Positions 28,687 to 39,619 of a stretch of DNA of 64,000 nt are shown in pieces. Positions within the stretch are counted from its first letter, which is position 1. Each line of letters begins with the position of its first letter. The translations under genes and the position numbers were made by a program. The DNA lies in NCBI RefSeq assembly GCF_000746845.1, contig NZ_KN050846.1:1380963-1444962 (forward strand), in the 5' to 3' direction. The notes beneath the pieces are model-generated. The model was not told the DNA's origin, made no database searches, and saw only the letters and a program-made list of their open reading frames with translations. The DNA comes from Altibacter lentus. Its GTDB lineage: Bacteria; Bacteroidota; Bacteroidia; Flavobacteriales; Flavobacteriaceae.

Positions 28687-28688
28687 AA

Positions 28689-29003
28689 CTATAATACTTG
28701 ATTCGATTTTTTAGAAAATCGTACTTTTTTACCATCTTCCATTCTATACCCTACGCGTGTTGGTTCTCCAGATTTTGGATCTACCAGCGATAGGTTTGAA
28801 ATATGAATAGGAGCTTCTTTTTCTGTGATTCCACCTTGAGGGTTCGCCGCACTTGGCTTCTCATGTTTTTTCACTGTGTTTACTCCCTCTACTATTGCTT
28901 TGTTTTTATCAAGGAGCACCTTAAGTACTTTCCCTTCGGAACCTTTATGTTCTCCGGCCGTAACTACTACGGTATCCCCTGATTTTATTTTAAGCTTTGC
29001 CAT
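28689..29003 (-). CDS. rplX: 50S ribosomal protein uL24
   Basis: The 104-residue early-assembly protein carries a KOW motif ([20 protein letters not shown]) and the conserved [20 protein letters not shown]. Position after rplN is standard. Confidence 0.97.
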   Translation of the reverse strand: MAKLKIKSGDTVVVTAGEHKGSEGKVLKVLLDKNKAIVEGVNTVKKHEKPSAANPQGGITEKEAPIHISNLSLVDPKSGEPTRVGYRMEDGKKVRFSKKSNQVL

Positions 29004-29014
29004 CTTGATTCGTA

Positions 29015-29383
29015 TTAAAGCACCTCGGGTGCCAATGATACTATTTTCATAAATTGTTTGTCACGAAGTTCTCTTGCCACGGGACCAAACACACGTGTTC
29101 CTCTCATCTCCCCTTGTGGGTTCAACAACACACATGCATTATCGTCGAAACGAATATACGATCCGTCGGGACGTCTTACTTCTTTCACGGTACGTACCAC
29201 TACTGCAGTAGAAACGGCACCTTTTTTAATGTTTCCATTGGGAGTAGCTTCTTTAACAGTCACTACAATTTTATCTCCAATAGAAGCATATCTCTTTTTT
29301 GTACCGCCCAACACTCTAATAGTTAGCACTTCTTTAGCGCCGGTGTTGTCTGCTACTTTTAGTCTTGATTCTTGTTGTATCAT
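29015..29383 (-). CDS. rplN: 50S ribosomal protein uL14
   Basis: The 122-residue protein starts [20 protein letters not shown] and contains [20 protein letters not shown] and [20 protein letters not shown]. It forms an intersubunit bridge and contacts bL19. Two bases separate it from rpsQ. Confidence 0.97.
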   Translation of the reverse strand: MIQQESRLKVADNTGAKEVLTIRVLGGTKKRYASIGDKIVVTVKEATPNGNIKKGAVSTAVVVRTVKEVRRPDGSYIRFDDNACVLLNPQGEMRGTRVFGPVARELRDKQFMKIVSLAPEVL

Positions 29384-29385
29384 GA

Positions 29386-29646
29386 TTACTTCGCTCTTTC
29401 AATTATTTCTACTAACCTCCAACATTTGGTCTTACTTAAAGGTCGTGTCTCCATGATCTTTACAGTATCTCCTTCGTTGCAGTCGTTCTTTTCGTCGTGT
29501 GCTACGTATTTCTTCGTTTTTAAAACGAACTTTCCGTACATAGGATGTTTTACTTTCTTTACTTCGGCAACAACAATGGATTTTTCCATCTTGTTACTGG
29601 TAACTACTCCTATACGTTCTTTTCTTAAGTTTCTTTTTTCTTCCAT
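29386..29646 (-). CDS. rpsQ: 30S ribosomal protein uS17
   Basis: The 86-residue OB-fold protein shows [20 protein letters not shown] and [20 protein letters not shown], the uS17 signature. It is a primary 16S-binding protein, 17 bases after rpmC. Confidence 0.97.
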   Translation of the reverse strand: MEEKRNLRKERIGVVTSNKMEKSIVVAEVKKVKHPMYGKFVLKTKKYVAHDEKNDCNEGDTVKIMETRPLSKTKCWRLVEIIERAK

Positions 29647-29663
29647 CTTTCAGCTTCGTACCG

Positions 29664-29855
29664 TTATTGTACTTCTCTTTTAGTTAGTTCTGTCGCAATT
29701 CTGGCCATAGTTCTTCTATGTCTTCTCAATTGAATTGGATTTTCCAACGGTGAAATGGTATGTGCCATTTTAAGATCTGTATATGCCTTTTTAGATTCAG
29801 CAAGTTTCTCTTGTAGCTCCGCTGTAGACGCTTCGTTTATCTCTGATTGTTTCAT
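29664..29855 (-). CDS. rpmC: 50S ribosomal protein uL29
   Basis: The 63-residue two-helix protein starts MKQSEINEASTAELQEKLAE and contains PLENPIQLRRHRRTMARIAT. It sits by the peptide tunnel exit and helps dock targeting factors. Confidence 0.96.
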   Translation of the reverse strand: MKQSEINEASTAELQEKLAESKKAYTDLKMAHTISPLENPIQLRRHRRTMARIATELTKREVQ

Positions 29856-29866
29856 CTTTGTAAAAA

Positions 29867-30286
29867 TTAAGCTTGATAATCTCTAGACATAATAAATTTC
29901 GTTTTCACAGGAAGTTTTTGAGCTGCAAGGCGCAATGCTTCTTTGGCTGTTTCTAAAGGAACTCCAGAAACTTCAAACAAAATTCGACCCGGCTTTACAA
30001 CGGCTGCCCAATATTCCACAGCTCCTTTACCTTTACCCATACGTACTTCAAGAGGTTTCTTTGTAATTGGTTTATCCGGGAAAATCATGATCCAGATAGA
30101 ACCTTCTCTTTTCATATATCGGGTAGCGGCGATACGCGCTGCTTCTATTTGACGTGCTGTCAAGAAGTTTGAATCTAAAGACTTGATACCAAAGGTTCCG
30201 TAGGCAAGCTGATTACCACGACCAGCATTCCCTTTCATACGGCCCTTTTGCATTTTACGGTACTTTGTTCTCTTAGGTTGTAACAT
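29867..30286 (-). CDS. rplP: 50S ribosomal protein uL16
   Basis: The 139-residue protein starts [20 protein letters not shown] and has the conserved [20 protein letters not shown] region. It organises the A-site tRNA-binding part of the 50S subunit. It follows rpsC by 18 bases. Confidence 0.97.
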   Translation of the reverse strand: MLQPKRTKYRKMQKGRMKGNAGRGNQLAYGTFGIKSLDSNFLTARQIEAARIAATRYMKREGSIWIMIFPDKPITKKPLEVRMGKGKGAVEYWAAVVKPGRILFEVSGVPLETAKEALRLAAQKLPVKTKFIMSRDYQA

Positions 30287-30304
30287 TTTCTTCTATTTAA
30301 AAAA

Positions 30305-31030
30305 TTACTTTCTACGACGGGCTTTGTTATTGCCTGCTCGTCCTGTGGAATTTCCGCTCTTTCCGCCTTTTTTGGTCAAACCAACCAAAGGAGAAAGCTC
30401 TCTCTTTCCGTATACTTCGCCTTTCATAATCCATACTTTAACACCCAATCTACCATAGGTAGTGTGTGCCTCAACTAAAGCATAGTCAATATCAGCTCTA
30501 AATGTAGATAAAGGAATACGTCCATCTTTGTACGATTCTGAACGTGCCATTTCTGCACCGTTCAAACGTCCTGAGATCTGGATCTTAATACCCTCTGCGT
30601 TCATACGCATGGCAGCAGCGATAGCCATTTTGATAGCACGACGGTACGAGATTCGATTCTCGATCTGTCTTGCAACACTTGCCGCTACTAAGTACGCATC
30701 CAATTCTGGTCGTTTGATCTCGTGGATGTTGATCTGTACTTCTTTACCCGTGATCTTTTTAAGCTCTTCTTTCAACTTGTCTACTTCCTGTCCACCTTTA
30801 CCGATAATGATACCGGGACGGGCAGTGGTAATAGTAACGGTTACAAGTTTAAGCGTACGCTCAATAATCACTCTAGACACACTAGCTTTACTTAAACGAG
30901 CGTGAACATATTTTCTAATCTTATCGTCTTCGGCCAATTTATCACCATAGTCGTTGCCTCCGTACCAGTTGGATTCCCATCCTCTAATAATACCTAGGCG
31001 ATTCCCGATTGGATTTGTCTTCTGTCCCAT
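30305..31030 (-). CDS. rpsC: 30S ribosomal protein uS3
   Basis: The 241-residue protein has a type II KH domain with the GxxG loop in [19 protein letters not shown] (about 70-90) and the C-terminal domain (RTSYRRAIK-like [20 protein letters not shown]). It lines the mRNA entry tunnel with uS4 and uS5. Three bases separate it from rplV. Confidence 0.97.
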   Translation of the reverse strand: MGQKTNPIGNRLGIIRGWESNWYGGNDYGDKLAEDDKIRKYVHARLSKASVSRVIIERTLKLVTVTITTARPGIIIGKGGQEVDKLKEELKKITGKEVQINIHEIKRPELDAYLVAASVARQIENRISYRRAIKMAIAAAMRMNAEGIKIQISGRLNGAEMARSESYKDGRIPLSTFRADIDYALVEAHTTYGRLGVKVWIMKGEVYGKRELSPLVGLTKKGGKSGNSTGRAGNNKARRRK

Positions 31031-31033
31031 TTA

Positions 31034-31444
31034 TTAATTGCTTTGTGTGTTATCGTTAGCTCCTAAAACCAATGTTACGTGGTTGGAACGTTTTCTAATT
31101 CTGTGCGCGCGACCCTGAGGTGCAGGACGAAGTCTTTTTAACATCGTTCCTCCATCCACACGGATCTCTTTAATGAAAAGATCTGCATCTTCTAAAGAAG
31201 CATCTTCATTTTTCGCTTGCCAGTTTGCAATGGCAGACAGTACAAGCTTTTCTAAACGACGTGATGATTCTTTTGAACTGAACTTCAAAATATTTAGTGC
31301 CTTGTCTACTTTTTCCCCGCGAATAAGATCCGCCATCAAGCGCATTTTTCTTGGTGATGTAGGGCAATTATTCAACTTAGCAAAGTACATTGTCTTCTTT
31401 GCTTCCTTGATCTGCTCTGCTCTTTCTCTTTTACGAACTCCCAT
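31034..31444 (-). CDS. rplV: 50S ribosomal protein uL22
   Basis: The 136-residue protein has an N-terminal basic helix ([17 protein letters not shown]) ahead of the usual core, [19 protein letters not shown], and the tunnel-lining loop with [20 protein letters not shown]. That loop is intact. It starts six bases after rpsS. Confidence 0.97.
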   Translation of the reverse strand: MGVRKRERAEQIKEAKKTMYFAKLNNCPTSPRKMRLMADLIRGEKVDKALNILKFSSKESSRRLEKLVLSAIANWQAKNEDASLEDADLFIKEIRVDGGTMLKRLRPAPQGRAHRIRKRSNHVTLVLGANDNTQSN

Positions 31445-31450
31445 GGCCTA

Positions 31451-31729
31451 TTATTTTTTTCCTTTGTTTTTTGCACCAGCATGACCACGGAATGATCGAG
31501 TAGGTGAAAATTCTCCTAGTTTATGTCCTACCATATTCTCAGTTACATACACAGGAACAAATTGACGTCCGTTATGTACTGCGATGGTTTGCCCAACAAA
31601 ATCCGGTGTGATCATAGAAGCGCGTGACCAAGTCTTGATAACGGTCTTCTTGTTTGATTCCACATTCTCTTGTACTTTACTCTCTAACTTGTAGTGAACG
31701 TAAGGTCCTTTTTTTAACGATCTTGCCAT
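31451..31729 (-). CDS. rpsS: 30S ribosomal protein uS19
   Basis: The 92-residue head protein starts [20 protein letters not shown] and shows the signature [22 protein letters not shown]. It forms a pair with uS13. Three bases separate it from rplB. Confidence 0.97.
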   Translation of the reverse strand: MARSLKKGPYVHYKLESKVQENVESNKKTVIKTWSRASMITPDFVGQTIAVHNGRQFVPVYVTENMVGHKLGEFSPTRSFRGHAGAKNKGKK

Positions 31730-31732
31730 AGC

Positions 31733-32557
31733 TTATTTCTTTCTACGTTCGATTATATATTTGTTACTAGATTTCGTCTTAGAACGGGTTCTGTATCCTT
31801 TTGCAGGAATACCGTTTCTAGAACGCGGGTGACCTCCGGAAGACTTACCTTCACCACCACCCATTGGGTGATCCACAGGGTTCATTACTACCGGTCTGGT
31901 TCTAGGTCTTCTACCTAACCATCGTGAACGCCCTGCTTTACCGGACACTAACAACTGATGGTCACTGTTTGATACAGCACCAATGGTCGCCATACAGGCA
32001 ACTAAAACTAGTCTCGTTTCCCCTGAAGGCAACTTAACAGTAGCATACTTCCCGTCACGCGCCATTAATTGAGCAAAGGCTCCGGCACTACGTGCCATAA
32101 CAGCTCCTTGACCAGGACGTAATTCTAAACAAGAAATGATTGTACCTAATGGAATATTGGCAAGCGTCATAGCATTTCCAATCTCTGGAGCTACGCTCTC
32201 ACCGGAAACTATATTCTGACCAACTTGTAGACCGTTTTGTGCAATTACATAACGCTTTTCACCATCTTGGTAATTCAATAAAGCGATAAATGCCGTACGG
32301 TTAGGATCGTATTCAATGGTCGCAACAGTTGCAGGAATTCCTGCTTTGTCACGCTTAAAATCGATAATTCGATATTTTCTCTTATGACCACCACCTATGT
32401 AGCGCATGGTCATTTTTCCTTGACTGTTTCTACCACCAGATCTTTTATTCGGAGCTAATAAACTTTTCTCCGGCTTATCAGTTGTAATGGCGTCAAATCC
32501 ATTTACAACTCTAAATCGCTGACCTGGGGTGATAGGTTTTAATTTTCTTACTGACAT
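31733..32557 (-). CDS. rplB: 50S ribosomal protein uL2
   Basis: The 274-residue protein has an OB fold and SH3-like domain and is needed for subunit joining and peptidyl transfer. The C-terminal signature reads [19 protein letters not shown]: the first His, equivalent to E. coli His229, is kept, while the second His of the E. coli HPHGGGEG form is Met. It lies 26 bases after rplW. Confidence 0.98.
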   Translation of the reverse strand: MSVRKLKPITPGQRFRVVNGFDAITTDKPEKSLLAPNKRSGGRNSQGKMTMRYIGGGHKRKYRIIDFKRDKAGIPATVATIEYDPNRTAFIALLNYQDGEKRYVIAQNGLQVGQNIVSGESVAPEIGNAMTLANIPLGTIISCLELRPGQGAVMARSAGAFAQLMARDGKYATVKLPSGETRLVLVACMATIGAVSNSDHQLLVSGKAGRSRWLGRRPRTRPVVMNPVDHPMGGGEGKSSGGHPRSRNGIPAKGYRTRSKTKSSNKYIIERRKK

Positions 32558-32583
32558 GTTTGTCTAATTAAATCTAAGCGAAC

Positions 32584-32874
32584 TTAGATGTTACTGTAAA
32601 AATCTATTGTATCACCTTCCGCCACCTGTACAATTGCTTTTTTATAAGCATTTGTTTTACCAGTTTGGATCCCCGTTTTTGTATATCGGGTCTTCCTGTT
32701 AGGGCGGACATTTATTGTACGAACTTTTTCAACAGAAACGCCATAAGCAGCTTCCACCGCTTTTTTGATCTCTACCTTGTTCGCCTTTGGGTTTACTACG
32801 AATCCGAAAACATTCTTGTCTTCTGCATCACGTGTAGCTTTTTCCGTAATTATAGGTTTTATTAAGATATTCAT
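32584..32874 (-). CDS. rplW: 50S ribosomal protein uL23
   Basis: The 96-residue tunnel-exit protein starts MNILIKPIITEKATRDAEDK and has NKVEIKKAVEAAYGVSVEKV and RTINVRPNRKTRYTKTG. It is the docking site for trigger factor and the signal recognition particle. Confidence 0.97.
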   Translation of the reverse strand: MNILIKPIITEKATRDAEDKNVFGFVVNPKANKVEIKKAVEAAYGVSVEKVRTINVRPNRKTRYTKTGIQTGKTNAYKKAIVQVAEGDTIDFYSNI

Positions 32875-32881
32875 CTTGTTT

Positions 32882-33511
32882 CTATTTACTTAAGTTTGTT
32901 TCAATTCCTTCCAAAGAACCTTCAAACAACACAACGCTGTTTGCATTCATAATTTTATAAGTACTTAATTCTGAGCTAGTTATAACTTCAGTACCTTTCA
33001 AATTGCGAGACGACAAATATACATTATTATTTAACTCTCCCAACACAAACAAAGATTTTTTGTTTTCAAGGCCTAAGGTCTTTAAAACCGAGGTAAAATC
33101 CTTTGTTTTAGGTGCATCAAAATTAAGGTCTTCCAACACCACGATTGCCTTGTCGTTTGCCTTGATACTCAGGGCCGAACGACGCGCCAAACGCTTTAAT
33201 GTCTTATTCAATTTAAAGGAGTAGTTACGTGGTCGTGGACCAAACATTCTACCACCTCCTTTAAACAATCCAGACTTGATACTACCCGCACGGGCCGTAC
33301 CAGTTCCTTTTTGCTTCTTTATCTTTCGTGTTGAACCGGCAATCTCTGCACGTTCCTTGGCCTTGTGAGTTCCTTGACGCTGATTGGCCAGGTATTGTTT
33401 CACATCCAGGTATACAGCGTGATTGTTAGGTTCAATTCCGAACACATCCTTAGAAAGTTCAACCTTTCTGCCTGTGTCTTTTCCGTTACGATCTAATACA
33501 GCTACCTTCAT
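32882..33511 (-). CDS. rplD: 50S ribosomal protein uL4
   Basis: The 209-residue protein has the tunnel-constriction loop ([22 protein letters not shown]) and [20 protein letters not shown]. In E. coli uL4 represses the S10 operon through its leader. Its ATG overlaps the rplC stop by one base. The attenuator-like element upstream of rplC is a plausible target. Confidence 0.97.
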   Translation of the reverse strand: MKVAVLDRNGKDTGRKVELSKDVFGIEPNNHAVYLDVKQYLANQRQGTHKAKERAEIAGSTRKIKKQKGTGTARAGSIKSGLFKGGGRMFGPRPRNYSFKLNKTLKRLARRSALSIKANDKAIVVLEDLNFDAPKTKDFTSVLKTLGLENKKSLFVLGELNNNVYLSSRNLKGTEVITSSELSTYKIMNANSVVLFEGSLEGIETNLSK

Positions 33512-34122
33512 TATTTCTGAATCATTACATAAGCGTTCTTATGGCCGGGAACACATCCTTTAACCACAAGTAAGTTCTTTTCAGGAACTACTTTCAAAAC
33601 CCTTAAATTTTCAACTTTCACTTTTTCATTACCCATTTGGCCCGCCATCTTCATTCCTTTGAATACTCTCGCAGGATAAGATGCTGCACCAATGGAACCA
33701 GGAGCTCTTAAACGGTTGTGTTGACCGTGTGTAGCCTGTCCAACTCCACCAAAGTTGTGACGTTTCACAACTCCCTGGAATCCTTTACCTTTAGATGTCC
33801 CTGAAATATCCACGAACTCACCTTCAATAAAGTGCTCTACGGTGATCGTATCACCTAATTTGTAATCTTCTTCAAATCCTTGGAATTCCACGACTTTGCG
33901 TTTTGCAACGGTTCCTGCTTTTTTGGCGTGCCCTTCGGCAGCTTTTGTAACAGTCTTCTTGTCATCGAAACCAAGTTGAAGAGCTTCGTACCCGTCAACC
34001 TCTTTGGTTCTGACTTGGGTAACAATACAGGGTCCTGCTTCGATCACGGTACACGGAATGTTCTTTCCGTTTTCGTCAAAGATGCTGGTCATCCCTATCT
34101 TTTTTCCAATTAACCCAGACAT
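33511..34122 (-). CDS. rplC: 50S ribosomal protein uL3
   Basis: The 203-residue protein starts [20 protein letters not shown] and carries the signature loop with [20 protein letters not shown], which reaches toward the peptidyl transferase centre. A 170-base gap with a terminator-like hairpin separates it from rpsJ, by far the largest gap in the upper operon. Only AT-rich sequence precedes the ATG. Confidence 0.97.
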   Translation of the reverse strand: MSGLIGKKIGMTSIFDENGKNIPCTVIEAGPCIVTQVRTKEVDGYEALQLGFDDKKTVTKAAEGHAKKAGTVAKRKVVEFQGFEEDYKLGDTITVEHFIEGEFVDISGTSKGKGFQGVVKRHNFGGVGQATHGQHNRLRAPGSIGAASYPARVFKGMKMAGQMGNEKVKVENLRVLKVVPEKNLLVVKGCVPGHKNAYVMIQK

Positions 34123-34166
34123 ATTTAATTATTATTAGTTATTAATTATTCACTTATTTATTTATG

Positions 34167-34184
34167 CTGAAGGAATTCCTTCAG
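34167..34184. promoter_or_regulatory. Perfect 18-base palindrome in the rpsJ-rplC gap
   Basis: The sequence CTGAAGGAATTCCTTCAG is fully self-complementary and can form a seven-base-pair hairpin with an AATT loop. It starts directly after the T-run of the adjacent terminator-like stem on the minus strand. Confidence 0.6.
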
Positions 34185-34216
34185 AAAAAAACAGGGTCAA
34201 AATAAATTCAACCCTG
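34185..34216 (-). terminator. Terminator/attenuator-like hairpin between rpsJ and rplC
   Basis: On the minus strand CAGGGTTGAA (34216-34207), loop of five, TTTGACCCTG (34201-34192) form a ten-base-pair stem with two G-T pairs, followed at once by seven Ts (34191-34185). This is a standard intrinsic terminator placed inside the operon, so partial read-through or regulated antitermination is implied. Confidence 0.75.
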
Positions 34217-34292
34217 AATGTATTTTGTTCCGTTTTTCCATTGCACGCAGCTCCGGACATGTTACTGAAACTATACTGTTCCAGCAAAAGCA

Positions 34293-34598
34293 CTATACCT
34301 TGATCTCTACTTCTACACCACTTGGCAACTCTAATTTCATTAGAGCGTCAATTGTTTTTGAAGAAGAGCTGTAGATATCCAATAGTCTCTTATACGAGCT
34401 CAACTGGAATTGCTCTCTACTCTTCTTGTTTACGTGTGGTGAACGCAATACGGTAAAGATCTTTTTGTGTGTTGGTAATGGGATTGGACCCGTTACTACA
34501 GCACCGGTACTTTTTACGGTCTTCACGATTTTTTCAGCAGATTTGTCCACTAAATTGTGATCGTAAGATTTTAGTTTGATTCTTATTTTTTGACTCAT
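34293..34598 (-). CDS. rpsJ: 30S ribosomal protein uS10
   Basis: The 101-residue protein starts [20 protein letters not shown] and has the signature [20 protein letters not shown]. It joins the 30S head and also partners NusB in antitermination in bacteria, which is notable given the terminator just downstream. It lies ten bases after fusA. Confidence 0.97.
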   Translation of the reverse strand: MSQKIRIKLKSYDHNLVDKSAEKIVKTVKSTGAVVTGPIPLPTHKKIFTVLRSPHVNKKSREQFQLSSYKRLLDIYSSSSKTIDALMKLELPSGVEVEIKV

Positions 34599-34608
34599 TG
34601 CTGAAATA

Positions 34609-36741
34609 TTATACGTTAGCGGTTCCTCTTGCAGCTGCGATCACTTCTTCTGAAATATTAGAAGGAGTTTCAGCATAGTGTGCAAATTCCATTGTTGATG
34701 TGGCACGACCTGATGATAAGGTTCTTAATGTGGTTACATAACCGAACATTTCAGAAAGTGGCACTTCAGCTTTTACAACTTTAGCTCCAGCTCTGTCGCT
34801 CATGTTATTTACCTGACCGCGACGACGGTTCAAGTCACCAACGATATCACCCATGTTCTCCTCAGGTGTAATTACTTCCAATTTCATAATTGGCTCAAGA
34901 ATTACAGCTCCTGCTTTCTTAGCAACGGCTTTAAAGCCCATTTTAGCAGCCAACTCGAAAGATAACGCATCCGAATCCACAGGGTGGAACGATCCGTCCT
35001 TTAAAGTAACTTTCATGCTATCCACTTCAAATCCAGCCAATGGACCATTTACCATGGCCTGTTTGAATCCTTTTTCAACAGCAGGGATAAATTCTTTAGG
35101 AACGTTTCCTCCTTTTACCTCATTCACGAATTCGAGTCCAACTTTTCCTTCTTCGGCTGGCCCTAATGTAAATACGATATCGGCGAACTTACCACGACCA
35201 CCTGATTGTTTCTTATACACTTCGCGGTGATCTGCAATTTTTGTAATGGCTTCCTTGTACTCAACCTGTGGCTGACCTTGGTTTACCTCTACTTTAAATT
35301 CACGACGCAAACGGTCTACAATAATATCTAAGTGAAGCTCACCCATACCAGAGATAATGGTTTGACCTGACGCCTCATCGGTACGAACGGTAAATGTTGG
35401 ATCTTCTTCCGCCAATTTACTCAAAGCCATACCTAACTTATCAACATCTGCCTTAGTTTTAGGCTCAACTGCGATACCAATTACAGGATCCGGGAAGTTC
35501 ATACTTTCCAGAACAATAGGGTGTTTCTCATCAGACATGGTGTCTCCCGTCTTAATATCTTTAAACCCTACCGCAGCTCCAATATCACCAGCTTCAATAT
35601 AATCGATAGCATTTTGCTTATTAGAGTGCATTTGGTAGATACGAGAAATACGCTCTTTTTTACCGGAACGGTTGTTCAGGATATAAGAACCGGCATCCAA
35701 TCGACCAGAGTATGCACGGAAGAATGCCAAACGACCTACGAAAGGATCGGTAGCGATCTTAAATGCCAAGGCTGCAAAAGGTGCAGATACATCCGGCTTA
35801 CGGATCTCTTCTTTCTCGGTATCCGGGTTAATCCCAATAATACCTTCTTTGTCCACGGGAGAAGGCAAGTAACGACAAACGGCATCCAATAAGAACTGAA
35901 CTCCTTTGTTTTTAAACGCCGATCCGCAGATCATTGGAATGATAGACATATCCATTACCGCAGCACGAAGTGCAGCATGCACTTCCTCTTCGGTAATAGA
36001 ATCTTCATCTTCCATATATTTCTCAAGCAAGTTTTCGTCGTAGGCAGCAACCTCTTCAATAAGAAGTCCTCGGTACTTTCTTGCTTCTTCTTTCATGTCT
36101 TCAGGTATATCCACCACATCGAAGGTAGCTCCTAAGGTTTCGTCATGCCAGATGATCGCACGGTTCTTAACCAAATCGACCACCCCTTTAAAGTCTGCCT
36201 CGTCCCCAATGTTCAATACAATAGGTACAGCATTAGACTTCAACATGTCTTTTACCTGCTGACAAACAGCCAAGAAATTAGATCCTTGACGGTCCATTTT
36301 GTTAACAAAACCAATACGTGGCACCTTGTAATTATCGGCAAGTCTCCAGTTCGTTTCAGATTGTGGTTCTACACCATCCACCGCACTAAAAAGGAATACC
36401 AATCCGTCCAATACACGTAAGGAACGGTTTACCTCCACAGTAAAGTCAACGTGACCAGGAGTATCGATAATGTTAAAGTGGTAATCTTTTGTTTCGTCTA
36501 CAGGTTCTCCATTTTTCAAAGGGAACTTCCAGGTACAGGTAGTAGCAGCCGAAGTAATAGTAATACCTCGTTCCTGCTCCTGTTCCATCCAGTCCATCGT
36601 AGCTGCTCCATCGTGTACTTCACCAATTTTGTGACTTACTCCGGTATAGTACAGAATACGCTCTGTAGTTGTGGTTTTACCGGCATCAATATGCGCAGCA
36701 ATACCTATATTTCTTGTAAATTTTAAATCTCTTTGTGCCAT
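34609..36741 (-). CDS. fusA: Elongation factor G
   Basis: The 710-residue translocation GTPase has the P-loop [11 protein letters not shown] at 16-26, switch [21 protein letters not shown] (G4), domain II, domain III, domain IV (from about 480) and domain V. The length is typical. It lies between rpsG and rpsJ, joining the str and S10 clusters. A second EF-G copy often occurs elsewhere in Bacteroidota and is not in this window. Confidence 0.98.
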   Translation of the reverse strand: MAQRDLKFTRNIGIAAHIDAGKTTTTERILYYTGVSHKIGEVHDGAATMDWMEQEQERGITITSAATTCTWKFPLKNGEPVDETKDYHFNIIDTPGHVDFTVEVNRSLRVLDGLVFLFSAVDGVEPQSETNWRLADNYKVPRIGFVNKMDRQGSNFLAVCQQVKDMLKSNAVPIVLNIGDEADFKGVVDLVKNRAIIWHDETLGATFDVVDIPEDMKEEARKYRGLLIEEVAAYDENLLEKYMEDEDSITEEEVHAALRAAVMDMSIIPMICGSAFKNKGVQFLLDAVCRYLPSPVDKEGIIGINPDTEKEEIRKPDVSAPFAALAFKIATDPFVGRLAFFRAYSGRLDAGSYILNNRSGKKERISRIYQMHSNKQNAIDYIEAGDIGAAVGFKDIKTGDTMSDEKHPIVLESMNFPDPVIGIAVEPKTKADVDKLGMALSKLAEEDPTFTVRTDEASGQTIISGMGELHLDIIVDRLRREFKVEVNQGQPQVEYKEAITKIADHREVYKKQSGGRGKFADIVFTLGPAEEGKVGLEFVNEVKGGNVPKEFIPAVEKGFKQAMVNGPLAGFEVDSMKVTLKDGSFHPVDSDALSFELAAKMGFKAVAKKAGAVILEPIMKLEVITPEENMGDIVGDLNRRRGQVNNMSDRAGAKVVKAEVPLSEMFGYVTTLRTLSSGRATSTMEFAHYAETPSNISEEVIAAARGTANV

Positions 36742-36744
36742 TTT

Positions 36745-37221
36745 TTAGAATCTGAAATGTGAGAATGCTTTGTTTGCTTCGGCCATTTTGTGCGTATCGG
36801 TACGCTTCTTAACCGCAGCGCCTTCTTCTTTAGCGGCAGCAAGGATCTCGCCGGCCAACTTCTGCGCCATAGATTTTTCGTTTCTCTTACGTGCGTAAAG
36901 GATCAACCACTTCATTGCGGTAGAAATTTTACGATCCGGACGAATTTGCATAGGAATTTGGAAGGTAGCCCCACCAACTCTACGACTACGAACTTCTACG
37001 TGAGGCATTACATTGGAAAGTGCATCTTTCCAAAGCTCTAATGCCGTTTTTTCATCGTCTGTTTTTTTCTCGTCTACAATATCGATTGCATCGTAGAACA
37101 CTTTAAAAGCCACCGACTTTTTTCCGTCCCACATCATGTTGTTCACAAAACGTGTTACCAACTGGTCATTAAACCTTGGATCCGGCAAAAGGGGTCTCTT
37201 TTTGGCTTGTCTTTTTCTCAT
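36745..37221 (-). CDS. rpsG: 30S ribosomal protein uS7
   Basis: The 158-residue head-nucleating protein starts [20 protein letters not shown] and has [19 protein letters not shown]. In E. coli uS7 represses the str operon. Three bases separate it from fusA. Confidence 0.97.
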   Translation of the reverse strand: MRKRQAKKRPLLPDPRFNDQLVTRFVNNMMWDGKKSVAFKVFYDAIDIVDEKKTDDEKTALELWKDALSNVMPHVEVRSRRVGGATFQIPMQIRPDRKISTAMKWLILYARKRNEKSMAQKLAGEILAAAKEEGAAVKKRTDTHKMAEANKAFSHFRF

Positions 37222-37244
37222 GTCTTCTCTTTAAAGTTTTTTAA

Positions 37245-37619
37245 TTACTTCTTAGGGCGTTTAGCTCCGTACTTAGATCTACGTTGTGTTCTCCCTGCAA
37301 CACCAGCGGTGTCCAAAGCGCCACGAACGATATGGTATCTAACTCCCGGTAAATCCTTTACCCTTCCACCTCTAACCAATACTATCGAGTGCTCTTGTAG
37401 ATTGTGACCTTCACCAGGGATGTAAGCGTTTACCTCTTTACCATTTGTTAACCGAACCCTTGCTACTTTACGCATCGCAGAGTTAGGTTTCTTAGGCGTA
37501 GTGGTATATACACGCGTACACACACCTCTTCGTTGAGGGCACGAATCCAAAGCAGCCGATTTACTCTTCTTGGTTATTTTGGCTCTTCCTTTTCGTACTA
37601 ATTGTGAAATTGTTGGCAT
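37245..37619 (-). CDS. rpsL: 30S ribosomal protein uS12
   Basis: The 124-residue decoding-centre protein has [19 protein letters not shown] and [17 protein letters not shown]. Both lysines where streptomycin-resistance changes usually occur are the wild-type residue. It is the first gene of the operon, 55 bases after a consensus promoter. Confidence 0.98.
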   Translation of the reverse strand: MPTISQLVRKGRAKITKKSKSAALDSCPQRRGVCTRVYTTTPKKPNSAMRKVARVRLTNGKEVNAYIPGEGHNLQEHSIVLVRGGRVKDLPGVRYHIVRGALDTAGVAGRTQRRSKYGAKRPKK

Positions 37620-37673
37620 ATAAACTTTTAATTATACTTTATTAAATATAAAATCCCTCTTTTTAAGGGCTTG

Positions 37674-37704
37674 CAAAGGTAGAAATAAAATTGAATTAAT
37701 CAAA
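37674..37704 (-). promoter_or_regulatory. Consensus promoter of the ribosomal operon
   Basis: On the minus strand: TTTG (37704-37701), exactly 19 bases, TACCTTTG (37681-37674). Both boxes and the spacing match the Bacteroidota housekeeping consensus, the best match in the window. The leader to rpsL is about 50 bases and includes a small CCCT/AGGG hairpin. Confidence 0.75.
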
Positions 37705-37799
37705 CGTTCCTAAAGTAATTTTACAAGCGGTTTTATTATTTCGCAGAAGAGATATTAAAACCGGCGATGAAACGTTAGTTTTACAAGTTAAAATGTGAG

Positions 37800-39500
37800 T
37801 TGTTGAAAAAGAGCCTCTTCCTTATTTTATACCTTAATATATATACTGCTGTTTTTTGGGCAGCAGATGCTCAGCAATTGGAACTGAAAATAGAGGCCGA
37901 AGAAACGGTCAATACATCGCTTCTGGACAGCCTGGGATTTCAGTCCCGTTTTCTGGATTATCGATCGCTTGTGGCCGAAGCAGATTCCCTGCTTCTAAGA
38001 TTTCAAAATATAGGCTATATAGAAAGTGAGTTGCAAATGCTTCGGAAGGAGAACGACAGTGTCCATACAGCTCGTTTTTTTCTTGGCAGAAGGTACAAGA
38101 CCATCAAAATATTCTATGAGCGCACCCTAGTTTCAGAAAAAATCCTTCAGAAGATCTCCCAGGATGTAACCGAAACCTATTTCACGCTTCCTTTTCCGAA
38201 GCTATCTTCATCCCTCCAAAAACTCAACACCCTAGTAGCAGAGAACGGCGATCCCTTTACTCGAACGAGTCTAACCAATATCACTAAAACCGAAGACGGC
38301 ACCCTTACCGCAGACCTCCTTATTAACACCGGAAATGTTAGAACGATCGACTCAATTGTTGTCAAGGGGTATGAAAAGTTTCCTAGATCTTACCTCACCT
38401 ACTTTGCCGGGGTAAAGAAAGGAAAACGCTTTAGTCAAAAAAAATTAGTAGCCCAAAACGATGTATTGAACGGACTGGGATTTGTTTCTACGATCAAACC
38501 TCCGGAGGCCCTCTTCAGAAAAAATAATACCACGGTCTATTTTTACCTACAAAAAGAAAACAACAATTTGTTTGACGGTATTTTGGGATTCGCTACCAAT
38601 GAAGACACCCAGCGACTGGAATTTAACGGGTATTTGAATTTGGAACTGAATAACAACCTAAACTTTGGGGAGCAGTTGCTCATCAATTATAAAGCCGATG
38701 GCAACGAACAACAGAACTTTCGGGCAAGGGTCACCATGCCGTACCTCTTCAAGACCCCATTCGGGATAGGCGCCGAACTCCAAATATTTAAAAGGGACAG
38801 CACTTTTGTTACTACCCAGCAACAGGCAAGGGTAACCTACCAGATAAATCCAGCATCATCCACATACATAGGCTATAAAGGTTATGAATCCAGTAATTTG
38901 CTCGAAACGACCGTAGCCGGAACACCCGTAGACGATTACACCTCACGATTTGCCATTGCCGGATTGGCTTACACAAAACCGCAGAACAGTTATCTTTTTC
39001 CCGTTAAAACATTCTTATCCTTAGATACCGAAATAGGTCGTCGGGAACTAAGAGGAACGACAGAATCGCAACAGCGAATTAGCGTAAGCGCTCAACACAT
39101 ATTCAATTTGAACAATAAGAATTCTATCTATATACAGAACACTACAAGCTTTTTAATATCCGACACCTACTTAACCAACGAGTTGTTTCGGTTTGGAGGG
39201 ATCAACAGTATTCGTGGTTTTAACGAGAACAGCATAGATGCTTCATTATTTTCGGTGTTAAATACCGAATACCGCTATGCATTTACTCCCTCCATATATA
39301 TACACAGTATTATCGATCTGGGATATTTTGAAAATCAATTCTTTACACAGGAAGAGCGGCTGTACAGTTTCGGAATTGGTTTAGGAATGCGGACCAAGGC
39401 AGGAATATTTAAATTCAATATCGCCAACGGGAGTGGCACTCAACAAGATTTTGCCTTCGCAAATACTAAAATACATCTAAGCCTCACTTCCAGATTTTAA
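37800..39500 (+). CDS. Omp85/BamA-superfamily outer-membrane protein
   Basis: The 566-residue protein starts with a TTG codon (a second TTG follows) and a signal peptide (LKKSLFLILYLNIYTAVFWA). POTRA-like segments occupy about 80-250 (IDSIVVKGYEKFPRSYLTYF; KRFSQKKLVAQNDVLNGLGF), then a barrel of about 300 residues. The Omp85 hallmark is seen as ELFRFGGINSIRGFNENS, where the RGF lies in the conserved inward loop, and it ends in the strand KIHLSLTSRF. The role could be membrane insertion or secretion of a partner; it is too small to be the main BamA. It faces away from rpsL and has its own transcription unit ahead of the first susC. Confidence 0.82.
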   Translation: MLKKSLFLILYLNIYTAVFWAADAQQLELKIEAEETVNTSLLDSLGFQSRFLDYRSLVAEADSLLLRFQNIGYIESELQMLRKENDSVHTARFFLGRRYKTIKIFYERTLVSEKILQKISQDVTETYFTLPFPKLSSSLQKLNTLVAENGDPFTRTSLTNITKTEDGTLTADLLINTGNVRTIDSIVVKGYEKFPRSYLTYFAGVKKGKRFSQKKLVAQNDVLNGLGFVSTIKPPEALFRKNNTTVYFYLQKENNNLFDGILGFATNEDTQRLEFNGYLNLELNNNLNFGEQLLINYKADGNEQQNFRARVTMPYLFKTPFGIGAELQIFKRDSTFVTTQQQARVTYQINPASSTYIGYKGYESSNLLETTVAGTPVDDYTSRFAIAGLAYTKPQNSYLFPVKTFLSLDTEIGRRELRGTTESQQRISVSAQHIFNLNNKNSIYIQNTTSFLISDTYLTNELFRFGGINSIRGFNENSIDASLFSVLNTEYRYAFTPSIYIHSIIDLGYFENQFFTQEERLYSFGIGLGMRTKAGIFKFNIANGSGTQQDFAFANTKIHLSLTSRF

Positions 39501-39550
39501 TTTTTTAACATCCCTAAGTAAAGAAAACTTTAAAAAATGATAAATTTTAA

Positions 39551-39619
39551 GTTTAAAAAGTTGTTTAATCTACTTTTTATTGTGACTTTTGGCGTTGGCT
39601 AATTCAAATAAATCATAAA
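39551..39619 (+). promoter_or_regulatory. susC1 promoter and leader, duplicated at susC2
   Basis: TTG (39561-39563), 20 bases, GACTTTTG (39584-39591), then 28 bases to the ATG. The 69-base block aligns without gaps to 44676-44744 with seven mismatches by my count. Confidence 0.6.
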
